Source of the DNA: Nephrocerus scutellatus | Lineage: Eukaryota; Arthropoda; Insecta; Diptera; Pipunculidae | Assembly: GCA_947095585.1 (NCBI GenBank) | Contig: OX352761.1 | Location: 58,086,832-58,150,831 of the forward strand | Direction: 5' to 3' | DNA: 64,000 nt | In this document: piece by piece, positions 32,311 to 43,425 of the stretch | Numbering within the stretch: the first letter of the stretch is position 1 | Layout: the number at the start of each line of letters is the position of its first letter | Notes under the pieces: generated by a model | Database searches by the model: none | What the model was told of the DNA's origin: nothing | Seen by the model: the letters and a program-made list of their open reading frames with translations, nothing else | Made by a program: the position numbers and the translations under genes

Positions 32311-32800
32311 TTAGCCTGTATTTTTAATAGGAACATAGAATTACAACTAATTTCCGCTCCGTCGTGTATTTGATGGATGGCAAAGCTGTTCCACGATGCC
32401 ATTAACTTTTCCTTAGGACTTTGTAAAAAAAACCCCTTGGATTGCTTAGAATTTCTCTCCGTTAAGCCCACACACATATTATTTTTGGTTGAGAGCAATT
32501 TCAAAAATAAAACAAATATATTTTTACTTTCTTTTACATAGCAAAACCCTTTCTCCTGAGTCAGAAAAAGCAAAAATAAAAAAATCTGTCTGTCTGTCTG
32601 TATCCACTCTACAATCCAGACGGCTGAACTCATCGGTGTGAGGGATCGCACCAGAGACCCAATGAATAACATGCCTAAAACATACAACGCTTTCGATCCT
32701 ACATCACAAAGTGTAAAGCCAACAAAAATAACCCATACGTATTCTTTAATAGCACACTCGGTGCATGAGAACAAAAAAAATAAAGCATTTCCAATAGCAT
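32311..32800. other. Unassigned interval
   Basis: Contains a minus-strand open frame of 160 codons (32774-32292) without recognisable domain and a TCTG microsatellite (32583-32600). It may be the rest of the inverted LTR or start of the 412-like LTR to the right. Confidence 0.35.
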
Positions 32801-33227
32801 AATTTATGACCAGCGGCCGTTCGCCTATGAAAATAAATATGCAATCTAAGCATCCTGGGCAAACGAGCGCTGGCCGCTTAGAACGTTAATTACCCTTTCT
32901 ATGCATTGCGCTGAGTAAGCGGCACATTATGCTGATCGAGCATTATTTAGGAATATCGATGACTAGGCATGCAAGAGTCGATATATGGTCGAAAAAAATC
33001 CAATATTTTTGTATAAAAGAAGGAATATTTTCTTAATAAAATCACTCGTAATCTTACAGTGAACCAGACGACTATTCCTCTTATTTTCGGTATCTGACGC
33101 CCTACGGAGCCCCGGCTTTTGGGTATTCGTTAACCAGGCAATTCGCCGGACGAGTCAGCTATAGACTTAGTATCTAGTATCTTAAGTTCTTACAGCAAAG
33201 TTGTTCATAAAATAAAACAACATTACA
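32801..33227 (+). mobile_element. 412-like LTR, second copy (left boundary uncertain)
   Basis: Ends AAACAACATTACA at 33227 next to the primer-binding site. TATAAAA at 33012-33018 and a following TTAATAAAATCA match the arrangement in the copy at 16837. Little other similarity, so the two elements are related but distinct families. Confidence 0.6.
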
Positions 33228-33245
33228 TGGCGATCCTGCCAGGAG
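33228..33245 (+). other. Primer-binding site, tRNA-Arg type
   Basis: TGGCGATCCTGCCAGGAG, 18 nt complementary to the 3' end of tRNA-Arg(UCG) as I recall it. Confidence 0.85.
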
Positions 33246-33338
33246 CAAAATTTTTCCTAAGTCTTTTAATCTTCGGAGGTTAAAACAAAGAATAATCTTT
33301 TTTCCTCTAACAAAGTAAAATTATTTCATCGCCGTACA

Positions 33339-33831
33339 TGTCGTCCAACGAACAGCAAGGAAAACTTGCACTTGCGACCAACTATATAAGGGAAGCACAA
33401 GCCCTGCTCCAGCCCGAGGTTCCGGTGGAGCAATACCAGGTGGGACCAAAGCCACTGTCGACAGAATAATACCAACGACGCCAGAAATCGAAGAGGCCAA
33501 CAGTTGAAGCCACAATACTGTCACCGAAGAAAAAACGAGGGGTCGAAAGAAGGCCATTCGTACCAGCAGGAAAGAAAAGAAGAAGGACAAACTATCAGAG
33601 GAACAGGCGTTCCACAAATTACTTGAGGACACATTGGGCAGAGCCAGACAATACTAAAAAAAAAATTAGAAACAGCGCAAAACGCAAGTGACAGGGACAC
33701 TGACGAATTTATATTGGGACGTCATTCGGCAATATAAGACGAGAATAATAAATGCCGAAGTAGACCAGTTCCCACATCTAGTGGAAATATTTAAACTAAT
33801 CGACAACTGGGAAGCAGACGATAATGAATAG
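33339..33831 (+). pseudogene. 412-like leader ORF, second copy
   Basis: MSSNEQQGKLALATNYIREA starts at 33339 and stops after 43 residues (STE-stop), then basic frames (KKKRGVERRPF) continue with frame changes to IDNWEADDNE near 33830. Its start aligns with the ORF at 17428. Same place between primer-binding site and the MG-start ORF. Confidence 0.55.
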
Positions 33832-33890
33832 TCTATAAAAATTTAGTTTTAATAATTTTTTATTCTTAAATTTAAAAATTATTATTAAAA

Positions 33891-33947
33891 ATGGGAAAAA
33901 CCCAGTCAAAGGTTGAAGAGGTCATTGTAAATAACAATGGACCTTAA
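33891..33947 (+). pseudogene. MG-start small ORF, second copy, truncated
   Basis: MGKTQSKVEEVIVNNNGP then a stop. The N-terminus matches MGNKQSKTEV at 17883. The hydrophobic segment is missing because the element is cut near 33990 by a BEL fragment. Confidence 0.6.
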
Positions 33948-33990
33948 GCCAATAAAAGTTACGACACTATGAACTATGGAATAGACATAG

Positions 33991-35253
33991 TCAAAGAAAT
34001 ATTCGGTTCGGTGTCTCAATCGATTTTAATTCAGCACGTTCCATATGTCCTAAATCTTCATAGTCCTTAATGAAGTTGGCATACGATGCATACAGATCCG
34101 GTGAATTTTGAAGTCGTTTCTCCAAGTTGTAGAAACGGCGCATGGCTAGGGTTTTGGAGTCTCCTACGGTTGATGGGTCAATCCGGAACGGGAGTTTGAC
34201 TATGAATCGTCCATTCTTGTCTCGCGTGGTATACTTTTGGAAGTGTTTTTCACACTCAGCTTCTTCCAACGAAAGCGGCTTTACAGAATGTTGAATGTTC
34301 TCGATGGTCCAGAATTTTTCGATTTGACTGTTCAATGTTACCGGATCTTCAATGGCCAGGTGACACAATGGGATGGATTTCGGCGGATGTGATATTTTTC
34401 CCGCAACAATTCAACCGAGTAGTGTGTTTTGTAGAACAGGCAAATGATTAGCTAACTTAATTTGACCAACAGTGAGCAGTTCGTGATAAATTTCAGCACC
34501 CAATAGTAAATCAATACTATGTGCCATAAAGAAGCCAGGGTCAGCGAGTTGGATGTTTGCCGGAATTTTCCAAGACTTAATATCGCGAAGTAAATTTATG
34601 GTCTGATAGCTCGTAATTTTCTGCATTACTTGTACGTCCAAAGTTGATTCATAGTTACAGATGTTGGATTTTAATGCTATTGTTGTGTTGGATAAGGTTG
34701 AAACACCATGTGATCCAATGCCTTGAATCTTGGTACCAGTGTGTCGTCGTGGTAGTTTCAATTGTAATGCAGATGACTCAGTCATAAAGTTCAATTGGGA
34801 ACCTGAGTCCAGCAATGCTCGCCCATTAATAAAATGACCGGAATGATCATGGACCTTGATTATTGCAGTGGCCAAGTATACAAAAGACGATGAACTTTTC
34901 CTTGGCTTGGTAACATCAATTGATGATAATGACGTTTCGGATGAAGAAGTGATGACTTGGTGGGCCTTAGAAGACAATAATGAATTATCGGCCAATGGGA
35001 ATTTTTTCGGTTGCCAATTTGTTGAGTGTGGCATACGATGGTCCACGGCTGCTTTATGGAGCAGTGAATGGTGAGCAGAATTGCAATGTCGGCAGCGATG
35101 GGTGACTGGACATGTAGCAACGGCATGATCTGACCGAAGGCAATTGTAGCATAGTTTGGCGTCTGTGACGAGTTTGTGCCATTTATCCATTGGCGTTGCA
35201 AGAATTTGTGGCACCGGACGACCGTATGTCCATTTGTCTTGCAGTACGCACAA
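33991..35253 (-). pseudogene. BEL element 2 zinc knuckle, protease and RT N-terminus
   Basis: 35253-34411 carries CYNCLRSDHAVATC and CRHCNSAHHSLLH knuckles, then the protease motif ALLDSGSQLNFM near residue 148 and DLLLGAEIYHELL. After a stop, 34368-33991 has FWTIENIQHS, DKNGRFIVKLPF and YEDLGHMERAE, the pre-palm part of Pao RT. The order matches BEL element 1 at 5528-4125. Confidence 0.87.
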
Positions 35254-36240
35254 AAATATGGAGATTTTGTTACGGTGAGCGAGGTTGTCGGTTGACGATA
35301 CGATCGAGGAACTGTTTTTGGCGTTGGCCTTGAGGAATCATGTAATTTAGCCGGTCTTATTTGACCTTCTAGGCGATGAGCATAAGAGCTGAGGAATTGA
35401 ATCAAATCATCTAACGTCGGAAGACGAGTAGGTGGTGCTGCATCTAGCCATTTTGATTTTGTTTCCAAATCCATCTTTGAGTCCATCATGTAGACTATTA
35501 AGTCATCCCAATGTTTCACAGGTCTGGATAGAGATTCAAGTGACCGCAGATGTGATTGAAAATGATCTAGTAAATTCAATAATCTCTTTGAGTCTGGTCG
35601 ATCGATTGGTTTATAGATAAATAGTTCGTGAATGTGCTGCTCACAAATGAATTTTGGTTTACCGAAGCGATCTTGAAGGATTTTTCGAGCGACTTCGTAA
35701 TTATCGTCTGACAATTCAATGGCTGCTATGGCATCAGCAGCAACTAATGTTAGTAATAGTTTCAGGTACTGAAATTTGGTTTGTGCACTTAACAATCGGT
35801 TGTCGTGTATGAGGGCATCAAATGTACCAATGAAATTATTCCATTTTAAATAATCACCATTAAATATTGGAAGTTCCACGATTGGGAGCTTCGCACTAAT
35901 GGTAGGTGGAAGAGCATCCGTGACAGCTGCCTTTTCATCTCCGATTAAGTTCTAACGTCTCGTTTCCTTTAGTTCGTCCAATTTCTCATCGAATTCTGAA
36001 GTAACGAAGATCTACGATTCCTCTATTTCGGCACGAACTCAGCAATTCCGTGTCCATTATTTCGTATGGAGGCAACATTCGTTTGTAGACTGTCCACGCC
36101 TCATTGAGATTGGCGAGCCGATTTTGAATATGTTTGGCCTTTGCTTTTGCAACATATTTCTCATATCACTCCAATTTTTCTCTAAGATTTTCAATGAATT
36201 GCTTCGAACGTCGAGTATCTGGAGCAGGCGGCATTATAAT
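34860..36240 (-). pseudogene. BEL element 2 gag
   Basis: N-terminal part 36240-36000 (NLREKLE, stop, YEKYVAKAKAKHIQNRLANL) is broken by stops. From 35879 a long frame starts MELPIFNGDYLKWNNFIGTF, the DUF1759-type block, and runs through SHLRSLESLSRPVKHWDDLI to CAYCKTNGHTVVRC (CX2CX4HX4C). A frameshift just after this knuckle shifts coding to the 35253 frame. Confidence 0.85.
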
Positions 36241-36269
36241 ATGATTTATTAAACCGCTACACTGTTCCG

Positions 36270-36420
36270 CTATGCAACTGTATTGATTCCAACACGTGGA
36301 TAAGTCGTATGTTGGTTTGAGGTTAAGTCGATTCGCACACTGTTCTGGTATGCAAACTGTCTTGATTCCAACACGTGGATAAGTCGTATGTTGGTTTGAG
36401 GTTAAATCGATTCGTACTGG
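36270..36420. repeat. 79-bp tandem duplication upstream of BEL 2 gag
   Basis: GATTCCAACACGTGGATAAG followed by TCGTATGTTGGTTTGAGGTT occurs at 36285 and 36364. Confidence 0.85.
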
Positions 36421-36610
36421 TGCTATGTGTTTAATAGAAAACCCGTTGTACTGTGTAATAAAACTACCAGGTCGACCCTTCGGAGTAGTTTTATTCCAAG
36501 ATAAAACACATGAAGACACCAAGCACGATAAAAAATCCAATCAAGGTTATCAGCGCAACGCAGTTGATAAAGCTACAAATTACACACCTTTTTTGTTGGG
36601 AAGAAATACC

Positions 36611-36627
36611 CCACATCTGACACCAAA
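36611..36627 (-). other. Primer-binding site, tRNA-Leu type
   Basis: Minus strand TTTGGTGTCAGATGTGGGG starts at the LTR end; TGGTGTCAGA-GTGGG fits the 3' end of tRNA-Leu (TTCTGACACCA) with about two mismatches. Confidence 0.65.
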
Positions 36628-37252
36628 TGTTGGAGCACAAGCGTTTTTGTGCTAGTAGAATTGAATGGGTTCTTGATATGTGCAATTTATTATTCGATTT
36701 GATGTTCACTTTATGAAAAGAGTAAATAGCCACCTTTTATATTTAAATATTTATTACAAACAAAAAACTGCAAATGCAAATAATTCAGATTTGAAAGAAT
36801 ACAAAATGGAGCAATACACACAATACCAAAATCAAGTAAAGGCAAGTTAAAACTATACGACCCGCATGGGTTGACACAAAGAAAACGAGTGCGAATACTC
36901 AGCCCGAGAACACTCGTCATTAGCCGTATTTTATTTGCCGAGGAACAACAACAATTGCATTGTCGAATTCCTTTTCGAATTCGCTCAGCAAACAAATGCA
37001 GCTATTATGATCGAATTAATATTTTATTGGCCATGCCACATATCTTGCTTACTTTAGCCATGCCATATCTCCGGTATTTGAAATGAAATGCATTATATAA
37101 ATAAAAGTAAAAAATGGTAAAGTTGAATTGACTTGACAATGGCAATATTAAAATAGAATAATGTGTTTGGTTGTATATATGTATATATGGTATATGCTCA
37201 AACACAGGGTATGGTGATATTTGTTGCATTTGGTGCAGTGCGTTGCTCTTCA
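36628..37252 (-). repeat. BEL element 2 5' LTR
   Basis: Plus strand TGTTGGAGCACAAGC...GCGTTGCTCTTCA, 625 bp with TG...CA ends. Its outer end (37252) is followed by TGTTG and by the interrupted gag of BEL element 3, so element 2 inserted there. The matching duplication on the other side is lost with the 3' half. Confidence 0.75.
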
Positions 37253-38024
37253 TGTTGGAGCTTGGTGTCCGAAACGCAAGCAATTTGTGCACCGATTAAG
37301 CGATTTTATCTTCTGTAGTCTTTCTTGTGGTGCGAATTGCAAAAACTTTGGACACAAGAAAATGGCATGTTTTTGTTGTCCACAAATTACACATTTGCTG
37401 GTTTCCTTTGTGGATGCAAGAGCTACCTTTGTCCTTCTGTTGAATTCATCTGTTCTGCCTGATTTAGTTCCCAGTGCCAACGACTGGAATCGTACCTCTA
37501 GGAATGATAGGAAGTCCGTCAAGAATGGCAGTGTCTTTGGTTGCTTAAGAGACTGTTCCCAAAGGGTCAGTGTACTTCTGTCAAGTTTTTTGAGCAGAAT
37601 TCTTAGTAGAAGAGGATCCCAATTGCTGGTGTCAACTTGAAGTCCTTTTAAGCTGAGCAGGCATTCTTTTGTGGTGTCGTGCATTACCTTAATTGCGTTT
37701 GAACCTTCATTCTGGATCGCAGGTTGGCTCAGCAGTTTATTAACCTGCGCTGTTACTAATAGCCGCGGGTTATCGAATCGATCGGTTATTACTTGCCATG
37801 CTGCACTGTAATTGGCATCAGACGTAGTAAAGTGTCTGATGAGTTTTTCTGCCTCGCCTGTTAATGTCGTTTTTAAGTAAAACAGCTTTTGACAGTTGGA
37901 TATGTCTTGCTTATGCACAAGTTCTGTAAACAGATCACTATACTGTTTCCATTGGATATAGTTTCCATCAAATTTGGGCAAAGTGATATTCGGTAGATTT
38001 AAAGTTGCCCTAGGTAGGTTGACA
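37253..38024 (-). pseudogene. BEL element 3 gag, C-terminal part
   Basis: ATLNLPNITLPKFDGNYIQW begins the DUF1759-type block; it continues through GEAEKLIRHFTTSDANYSAA, RILLKKLDRSTLTLWEQSLK and CVICGQQKHAIFLC plus CTNCLRFGHQA near the left end. The frame is continuous from 38024 to 37253 and is then cut by the LTR of BEL element 2 inside the second knuckle. Its N-terminal half lies at 40604-42752 beyond three insertions. Confidence 0.87.
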
Positions 38025-40360
38025 ACTCTGGATTTCTTTCTGGCAACCACAAATTTCTTAAATATTCTCCCAGAATTAAGAAATTATTCCTGCTTGGCGC
38101 ATGATAGCGACTCGGATCATATGGCCATAGAGCTTCGAGTGAGGCTGAACCAGCGAATTGTGCAAGTCACCCCAACACCTGAACTTCACATCAACTTTAA
38201 GAAAATAAACTGGAACCGGTTTAGATCAGAAGTTGAAGCTGAACTTCCTATTCCAGCGGCTTGCAGAAATCTGGAGAATACAGAAATTGATGATGCTATC
38301 AGAAATTTTGAGATTACAGTGAATTCAGCCATTAATGTGCAAAAAACAATTCGCACTAGCAGGGATCGCTTCCAACACTTGCCTGAGCATATACAGGCCA
38401 TATATGCTCACAAGCAACGGCTTAGGAAACGCCTTCAGAGAATCTTCAATAGGACACTTAACACAGTCAACGACGAAAACCTGTCTGTACTTTCGCAACT
38501 GCGTTGTACAGTTAACATGTGTCGTCAAGCTGTGCGGAGGTTTCAGGAAGATGAACTGACCAAACGGCTCCAGGACATCAAACCAGGCCCTGATGCTTTT
38601 AGGAAGCTGAACTCTCTGGTTGGAAAGCGTATTTCCATTCCAGAGATTATCACCATTGAAGATCGAACAGTATCCAGCGCTGCTGAGAAAGCGGAAGCCT
38701 TTGCCTGCCATTTTGAAAGGAGCTTTACGGACCGATCACCAACGCATCTTCCAGATTTCTTGGAAGAGGTTGAAAGTCTTGTGGAAGACACCACTTCTCC
38801 AGGAAATACTATAGTGCAGTTCAGTGAAGAAAATCGCGCCAACGCACCCGTAGACGTCGATATGTTTACCGGAACAGCTGTTGTCAATGATTTGATTATG
38901 AGTGGAAACTCAAAAAAATCTTCGACACAGATGGGATTTCTAACTTTTTGCTTAAAAAGTTACAGGGTATTGCAATTTTGATGTTAACCATCATTTTCAA
39001 CAATTGCCTAAACAATGGCTACTTTCCGGACAACTGGAAGGTGGCCAAGGTAGTACCAGTACCCAAGAAAACTGACCACTCCAGCGTAACTGGTTACCGT
39101 CCAATAGCTCTACTGTGTTGTATCAGTAAAGTATTGGAATCATTGATCCGTAAAAAGATCAATACGTTTTGTACGGAAAGAAATCTTATTCCTTCCTTTC
39201 AGTACGGTTTCCGAGAGAAGCACTCTACGCTGCACCCTCTGCTGAAGCTTCACAGTGACGTCACTAAAGGACTGAACGTCAAAAGTAGTACAGTGGCCTG
39301 TTTGCTAGACATCGAAAAAGCTTTCGATAGTGTCTGGATAAACGGGCTACTGTACAAGCTTATTAGTTTTGGTTTCCCCAATTATATTGTAAAAATAATT
39401 AAAAATTTTCTTTTTAACAGGGTCTTCTTTGTACAGGTGTACGACCGCCCATCGACAAGGAAAAGGATCAAAGGTTCCAGACTTGGACCAGTCCTGTATA
39501 GCATCTTCACGGCGGATCAACCCAAAAATACAGCCGGAACAAGGTCTATGCTCTTCGCGGATGACTCCATAACGTATGCAGTTTCCCGCTCTCCCGAGAT
39601 AGCTGCCCGAAGAGTGGAGGAACACCTCAGAAATCTTTGGGACTACTACCTGAAGTGGGGACTAAAGATCAACGCCAATAAAACGGAACTCATCTGCTTC
39701 CGAGTACCAGCAACCGAAACAAGGATAAGAAAAATCGCAAGCTGGTGCAGAGCCTTAAAAATCACCCTTCCGGATAACACAACAATAAACACCAAGTCAG
39801 AGACTAAGTACCTGGGAATCAACTTTACTGAGAGGCTCAAGTTTAACTCTCACATCGACAAAACAATGAATAAAGCGAACTACGCTCTTCATTTGGTGCA
39901 CCCGCTACTTAAAAGACGAAACGGTCTGTCCAACAACACCAGGCTGCTTATCTACAAGCAACTCATCAGGCCAGTGATAACCTATGGCTACCCCATATGG
40001 TTCACCGTCTCACCAACAACGATGAAGAAGATCTCCCTTTTTGAAAGGAAGGTACTAAGGATCTGTACAGGACTCTGGAGGGTGACAAACAGCTATAAGT
40101 TTGTGTCGACTACAAAACTATACGAAGCAGCAGGTCTGCCTCCAATAACTGACCACTTGTTCCGAATGGCGAGGAAATTCGTCGACGCATTGAAAACACA
40201 TCCAAGTACTGAGATGCGAGGACTGCGAATCGAGGAAATCGAGCCAAGTCACCGGTACATACACATAAGAGGATTCACTGATGCTAGATTCGATGACATC
40301 TTTAACAATCAAGACGTCTCCTTCTACGAGAAGGCGGGCAACCAATATTACAGAGGCTGA
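38025..40360 (+). pseudogene. Jockey-like ORF2 (endonuclease end and reverse transcriptase)
   Basis: ORF2 nicks target DNA and reverse-transcribes element RNA. The first segment (to 38981) starts LDFFLATTNF, has DSDSDHMAIEL (end of the endonuclease fold) and stays open to the start of RT. A frameshift near 38945 leads to 38948-40360: FPDNWKVAKVVPVPKK, YRPIALLCCISKVLESLI, CLLDIEKAFDSVW (motif A), GSRLGPVLYSIFTADQP (altered GSVLGP block), MLFADDSITYA (FADD catalytic box), GLKINANKTELICF. No RNase H domain follows, consistent with Jockey rather than I or Loa clades. Only one frameshift and the 5' truncation disable it. Confidence 0.9.
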
Positions 40361-40603
40361 AGTTCGCCCTGTTTATACGCCGCTTAATATTTTTCATTCT
40401 TATTTTATTTTAAAATTATTGTTTAAAATTTAATTACCTTAAAAATAAACATGTAGTAGATTAAGTAGTAAAAAATATTGTTTAAAAATAAACAATACCA
40501 AAAAAAGACAATGTAAATACGTCGGGCCCCTATTGTTGAGCCGACACATATTAATATTAGTTATAAGTTTAGTTGTAAATCAAAATTGTATATTACTTTA
40601 TTG
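38025..40603 (+). mobile_element. Jockey-like LINE, 5'-truncated, in BEL 3 gag
   Basis: Flanked by a perfect 14-bp duplication TAGGTAGGTTGACA (38011-38024 and 40604-40617). It begins inside the endonuclease domain and carries the rest of ORF2 plus a 3' UTR of about 240 bp. The 3' end lacks a poly-A tail (it finishes TTACTTTATTGT). Removing it restores an open BEL gag (SVNLP joined to RATLNLP). Confidence 0.9.
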
Positions 40604-40862
40604 TTAGGTAGGTTGACAGAAGTTGGTGTTGTAATTGGACAGAATGATGGTGGACCATGAACTGTTGATTCTTGTAGTTTGGTCGTAAGCTCAATTATAC
40701 AATTCTGGACTTCGTCTTCTAGCTGAAAATATTCCGCAGTGTTGTATCCATGCTCGGCTGGGTCTTCGGATAGTTCGTTAACTAATCGATGAGTTTCTTC
40801 CAATTCCGTCCAATACTTCTGAAGTGAATTTAGCTTTACGTTTCCGAAGATCGAGCATATTT
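40604..40862 (-). pseudogene. BEL element 3 gag, middle part
   Basis: CSIFGNVKLNSLQKYWTELE through GYNTAEYFQLEDEVQNCIIE ends at TSVNLP, where the Jockey LINE is inserted. Upstream it is split by R1 at a TTAA; across that site the frame reads IQRLLLSLK joined to ICSIFGNVKLN without a break. Confidence 0.8.
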
Positions 40863-40866
40863 TTAA

Positions 40867-41336
40867 ATTCTCTATATTAACTTCACTTGCCCGTGGCTGG
40901 CTGGCCAAATCTTGTGATCAATTTTTAACCCACTTCCTACAGCCCGATTTTATTGAAATTTTGCACAATTTGAGGCCCCTCGGGCCGCGGGGCCGTGGGG
41001 TCGGGGGACTCCCATACAAATATTTTACAAAATTTACCCGATTTTCTTTAAATTTTGTACACATGTGTTTCTTCGATGGAAAACACTTTTTGTAAAAATT
41101 TGGAGCGATCCCAATATACAATTGGGGACCCCAATATACAATTTTTAAATATCGCTATATCGCATCAGATCACGGCAAAGTCTGAGCTCTGTGCTTTGTG
41201 AGCAGCGCTGTTGGCTGCCGCTGCGTCATTGGGTGAATGATTTTGCCACAAAACGAGCACGCAGTGTGTGTGTGTGTGTGTGTATCCCCGATTAGAGAAT
41301 TTACAAGAAAAATTTTAATTTTTATGGGTTGTTTTT
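40867..41336 (+). mobile_element. Family R repeat, copy R1
   Basis: 470 bp flanked by TTAA on both sides (40863-40866, 41337-41340). Starts ATTCTCTATATTAACTTCAC and ends TAGAGAATTTACAAG...TTTATGGGTTGTTTTT. Internal phrases: AACCCACTTCCTACAGCCCG, GGCCCCTCGGGCC and ACACATGTGTTTC, plus a TG microsatellite near 41264-41283. No coding potential. TTAA targets suggest a piggyBac-type mover; the ends are not obviously inverted, so this is tentative. Confidence 0.7.
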
Positions 41337-41340
41337 TTAA

Positions 41341-41792
41341 GACTTAACAACAATCGCTGTATTGACTGTGCGATTGAGTTCTGTCTTCGGATGATTCTGA
41401 CAAATTCCGTCATAGTGTTGGATGGGGTTACTGGGTACTCTTTGGTCTGGTGGTCTTCCGTTGTTCTCTTCGCTGCAATGAAAGGGTAGGAATCTTTGGC
41501 TTTGTTCCCGTGTCTGGATACTTTGTTCCACCAATTGCTCCCATCGGTTCTTCATGGCGTTCTTCAACATTAGTAGTCCGAATTGAATCCAGAGTTTGCC
41601 TTTTTTCGCCGCAAGCCCTCTTTACTGTTTCATACGTATTTGCCTGAACATATGGAGTGTCTGCCTTCACGAAATCCTTAATTCTTTCGTGATTATCATG
41701 GAACTCCAACCATAGTGCTTCCAGAACCTGGTGTTTCTTCTTCTTATAGGCGGCAGTTTTGCGGTCGGGTCCGTCCTTGCCTATATTAATTT
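41341..41792 (-). pseudogene. BEL element 3 gag, N-terminal part
   Basis: GKDGPDRKTAAYKKKKHQVL, EALWLEFHDNHERIKDFVKA and TPYVQANTYETVKRACGEK are a helical N-terminal gag region typical of BEL/Pao. A frame change near 41450 leads to VTPSNTMTEFVRIIRRQNS and on into the R1 junction. R2 separates it from the start at 42752. Confidence 0.75.
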
Positions 41793-41796
41793 TTAA

Positions 41797-42194
41797 ATTC
41801 TCTTTATTAACTTCACTTGCCCGTGGGTCGGTCGTCGGTTGTCGGTCGTCTGTCGTGGAATCTTGCGATCAATTTTTAAACCACTTCCCATGGCCCGATT
41901 TTATTGAAATTTTGCACACATGTGTATTTCCGGAGACAACACTTTCTATTATTAATTTTGAGGCCCCTCGGGCTGCGGGGTCGGGAGGCTCCCATACAAA
42001 AATTTTAAAAAATTTACCCGATTTTCTTCAAATTTTACACACATGTGTATACCCAATAAACAATAATTTTGGTAGTGATCGGGTCCCGGGTTCGGCCGCA
42101 AGGCCCTTATACATTTTTTAAATATCTATACTGGCATCAGATATTCGTCGCCCTTTATGGACTGTGTGCGGTGTGTGCTGCGTAGTCGGCGTGG

Positions 42195-42246
<52 letters not shown>

Positions 42247-42684
42247 TTAGTTCACGCACAAATGAACCCAGCAAATGAAACGAGACATAAATGTTTTATG
42301 CTTAATTCAACTTAAATTTTTTTTTAACTAAATTGTATTTTTATTGATGTCGCTTTTTGTTGTCGATATCAACATAACTTACAGATAGAACAACAAGTTT
42401 TCGCAATATTCTGTCATTTCGCGTTTTCATAAATTAGTTCAGAGCAGTCAAAACGTTCTCAATATAAATGCTCATGTTTCTTATTTGCTCAGAGTATGAG
42501 CGTGCTCTAAGTGCTCAGAATAAAATGATCTGAGCATTTTCAATTTTAACATCTGATGTCAAATGTCTGTTTCGATGATTTTCTCCTAAAATAAAAAAAA
42601 ATGGCCCAGGATCGAGGGGCTCCCATATCAATTTCTGCGATTAGAGAATTTAGATGAAAAATTTAAATTTTTATGGGTTGTTTT
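41797..42684 (+). mobile_element. Family R repeat, copy R2
   Basis: 888 bp between TTAA sites (41793-41796, 42685-42688). It shares R1's start (ATTCTCTTTATTAACTTCAC), core (CCACTTCCCATGGCCCG, ACACATGTGTATTTCCGGAG) and end (TAGAGAATTTAGATG...TATGGGTTGTTTTTT). It is longer because of extra sequence after a (GA)n run (42199-42244). Confidence 0.7.
42199..42244. repeat. (GA)n microsatellite
   Basis: About 22 uninterrupted GA dinucleotides inside R2. Confidence 0.97.
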
Positions 42685-42688
42685 TTAA

Positions 42689-42752
42689 ATCTCTGAAGTT
42701 CCTCTGTAATGGCCTTCTGTCGGGCCACGATTTTTAAGATCTCCATCTCGTC
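42689..42752 (-). pseudogene. BEL element 3 gag start
   Basis: ATG at 42752 opens MDEMEILKIVARQKAITEEL, with the next codons entering R2. The coding sequence resumes at 41792 with a shift of about 4 nt. An LTR and primer-binding site lie upstream on the minus strand. Confidence 0.7.
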
Positions 42753-42936
42753 CATTGTGGATTTGGTGTCTTCAATCTGTGGGTTGGGAACTGAGTTGTC
42801 CTGTCCGCTTTGTTGGGAGTGAGAAGTAAGTCACTCTAACTATTGTGGTGATGAGACGGTAAATTACTTCTTACCGCTGGTGGGGGAAGCTAGTCCACGC
42901 TGAATATCTCAATCACGTCGGGGTCACCAATGTTTT

Positions 42937-43425
42937 GACTTGGAACCTCTTTTGATTCCACGTTACTTTTCTAAATGCTCCTTACCTCGGGTGGGGGGTA
43001 GCAAATAAAAATACTGATCTGACTTCTGAATGCAAAGAGATTTTATTTATTAACGCTTATGTCTATTTATATTCTAATTTACAAGATAAAATTATGCGTC
43101 AGCAATTTATTCTGTGGGAATAAAGTGGAAATGAGAGAGGCGAGCATTGTACAGATAACAATTTCATGGGAATGGGAATGTACATGATAATGCTGACAAT
43201 ATCGTTTATGTCTGCCGTTGGATTTAGGAATGCGAGGAGAGCACCTGTAGGAGGTGCACAGATAATAATTTAGAGGGAAGAGGCAATGATATATGATAAT
43301 GCTTGCATTATCGTTTATGCTGCCGTTGGTTTTAGGAATGTGAGGAGAGCACCTGTAGAAGGTGCACAGATAATAATTTGATGGGAACAATGCCATAATA
43401 CATTATAATTGCTTATTATATTTAT
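42937..43425 (-). mobile_element. BEL element 3 5' LTR and primer-binding site (outer end uncertain)
   Basis: Plus strand starts TGTTTTGACTTGGAACCTC. On the minus strand the LTR end is followed by TTGGTGACCCCGACGTGATT, a primer-binding site whose tRNA I cannot name. It contains about 2.5 copies of a 108-bp repeat (GAGGAGAGCACCTGTAG at 43234 and 43342). It meets gag of another element near 43425. Confidence 0.6.

Larger units (their letters stand above)
33991..37252 (-). mobile_element. BEL/Pao element 2, 3'-truncated
   Basis: Minus-strand element with 5' LTR (36628-37252), primer-binding site, gag, protease and only the first third of RT, ending at 33991 where 412-like sequence begins. The breakpoint in RT is right after ETPNRIFL, where PHH would follow. 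Confidence 0.88.

Noticed and set aside
32292..32774. 160-codon minus-strand open frame
   Set aside because: No domain, no supporting motif, and it lies in LTR-derived or unassigned sequence. Could be chance.
37221..37640. 139-codon plus-strand frame
   Set aside because: Antisense shadow of the BEL element 3 gag and its zinc knuckle.
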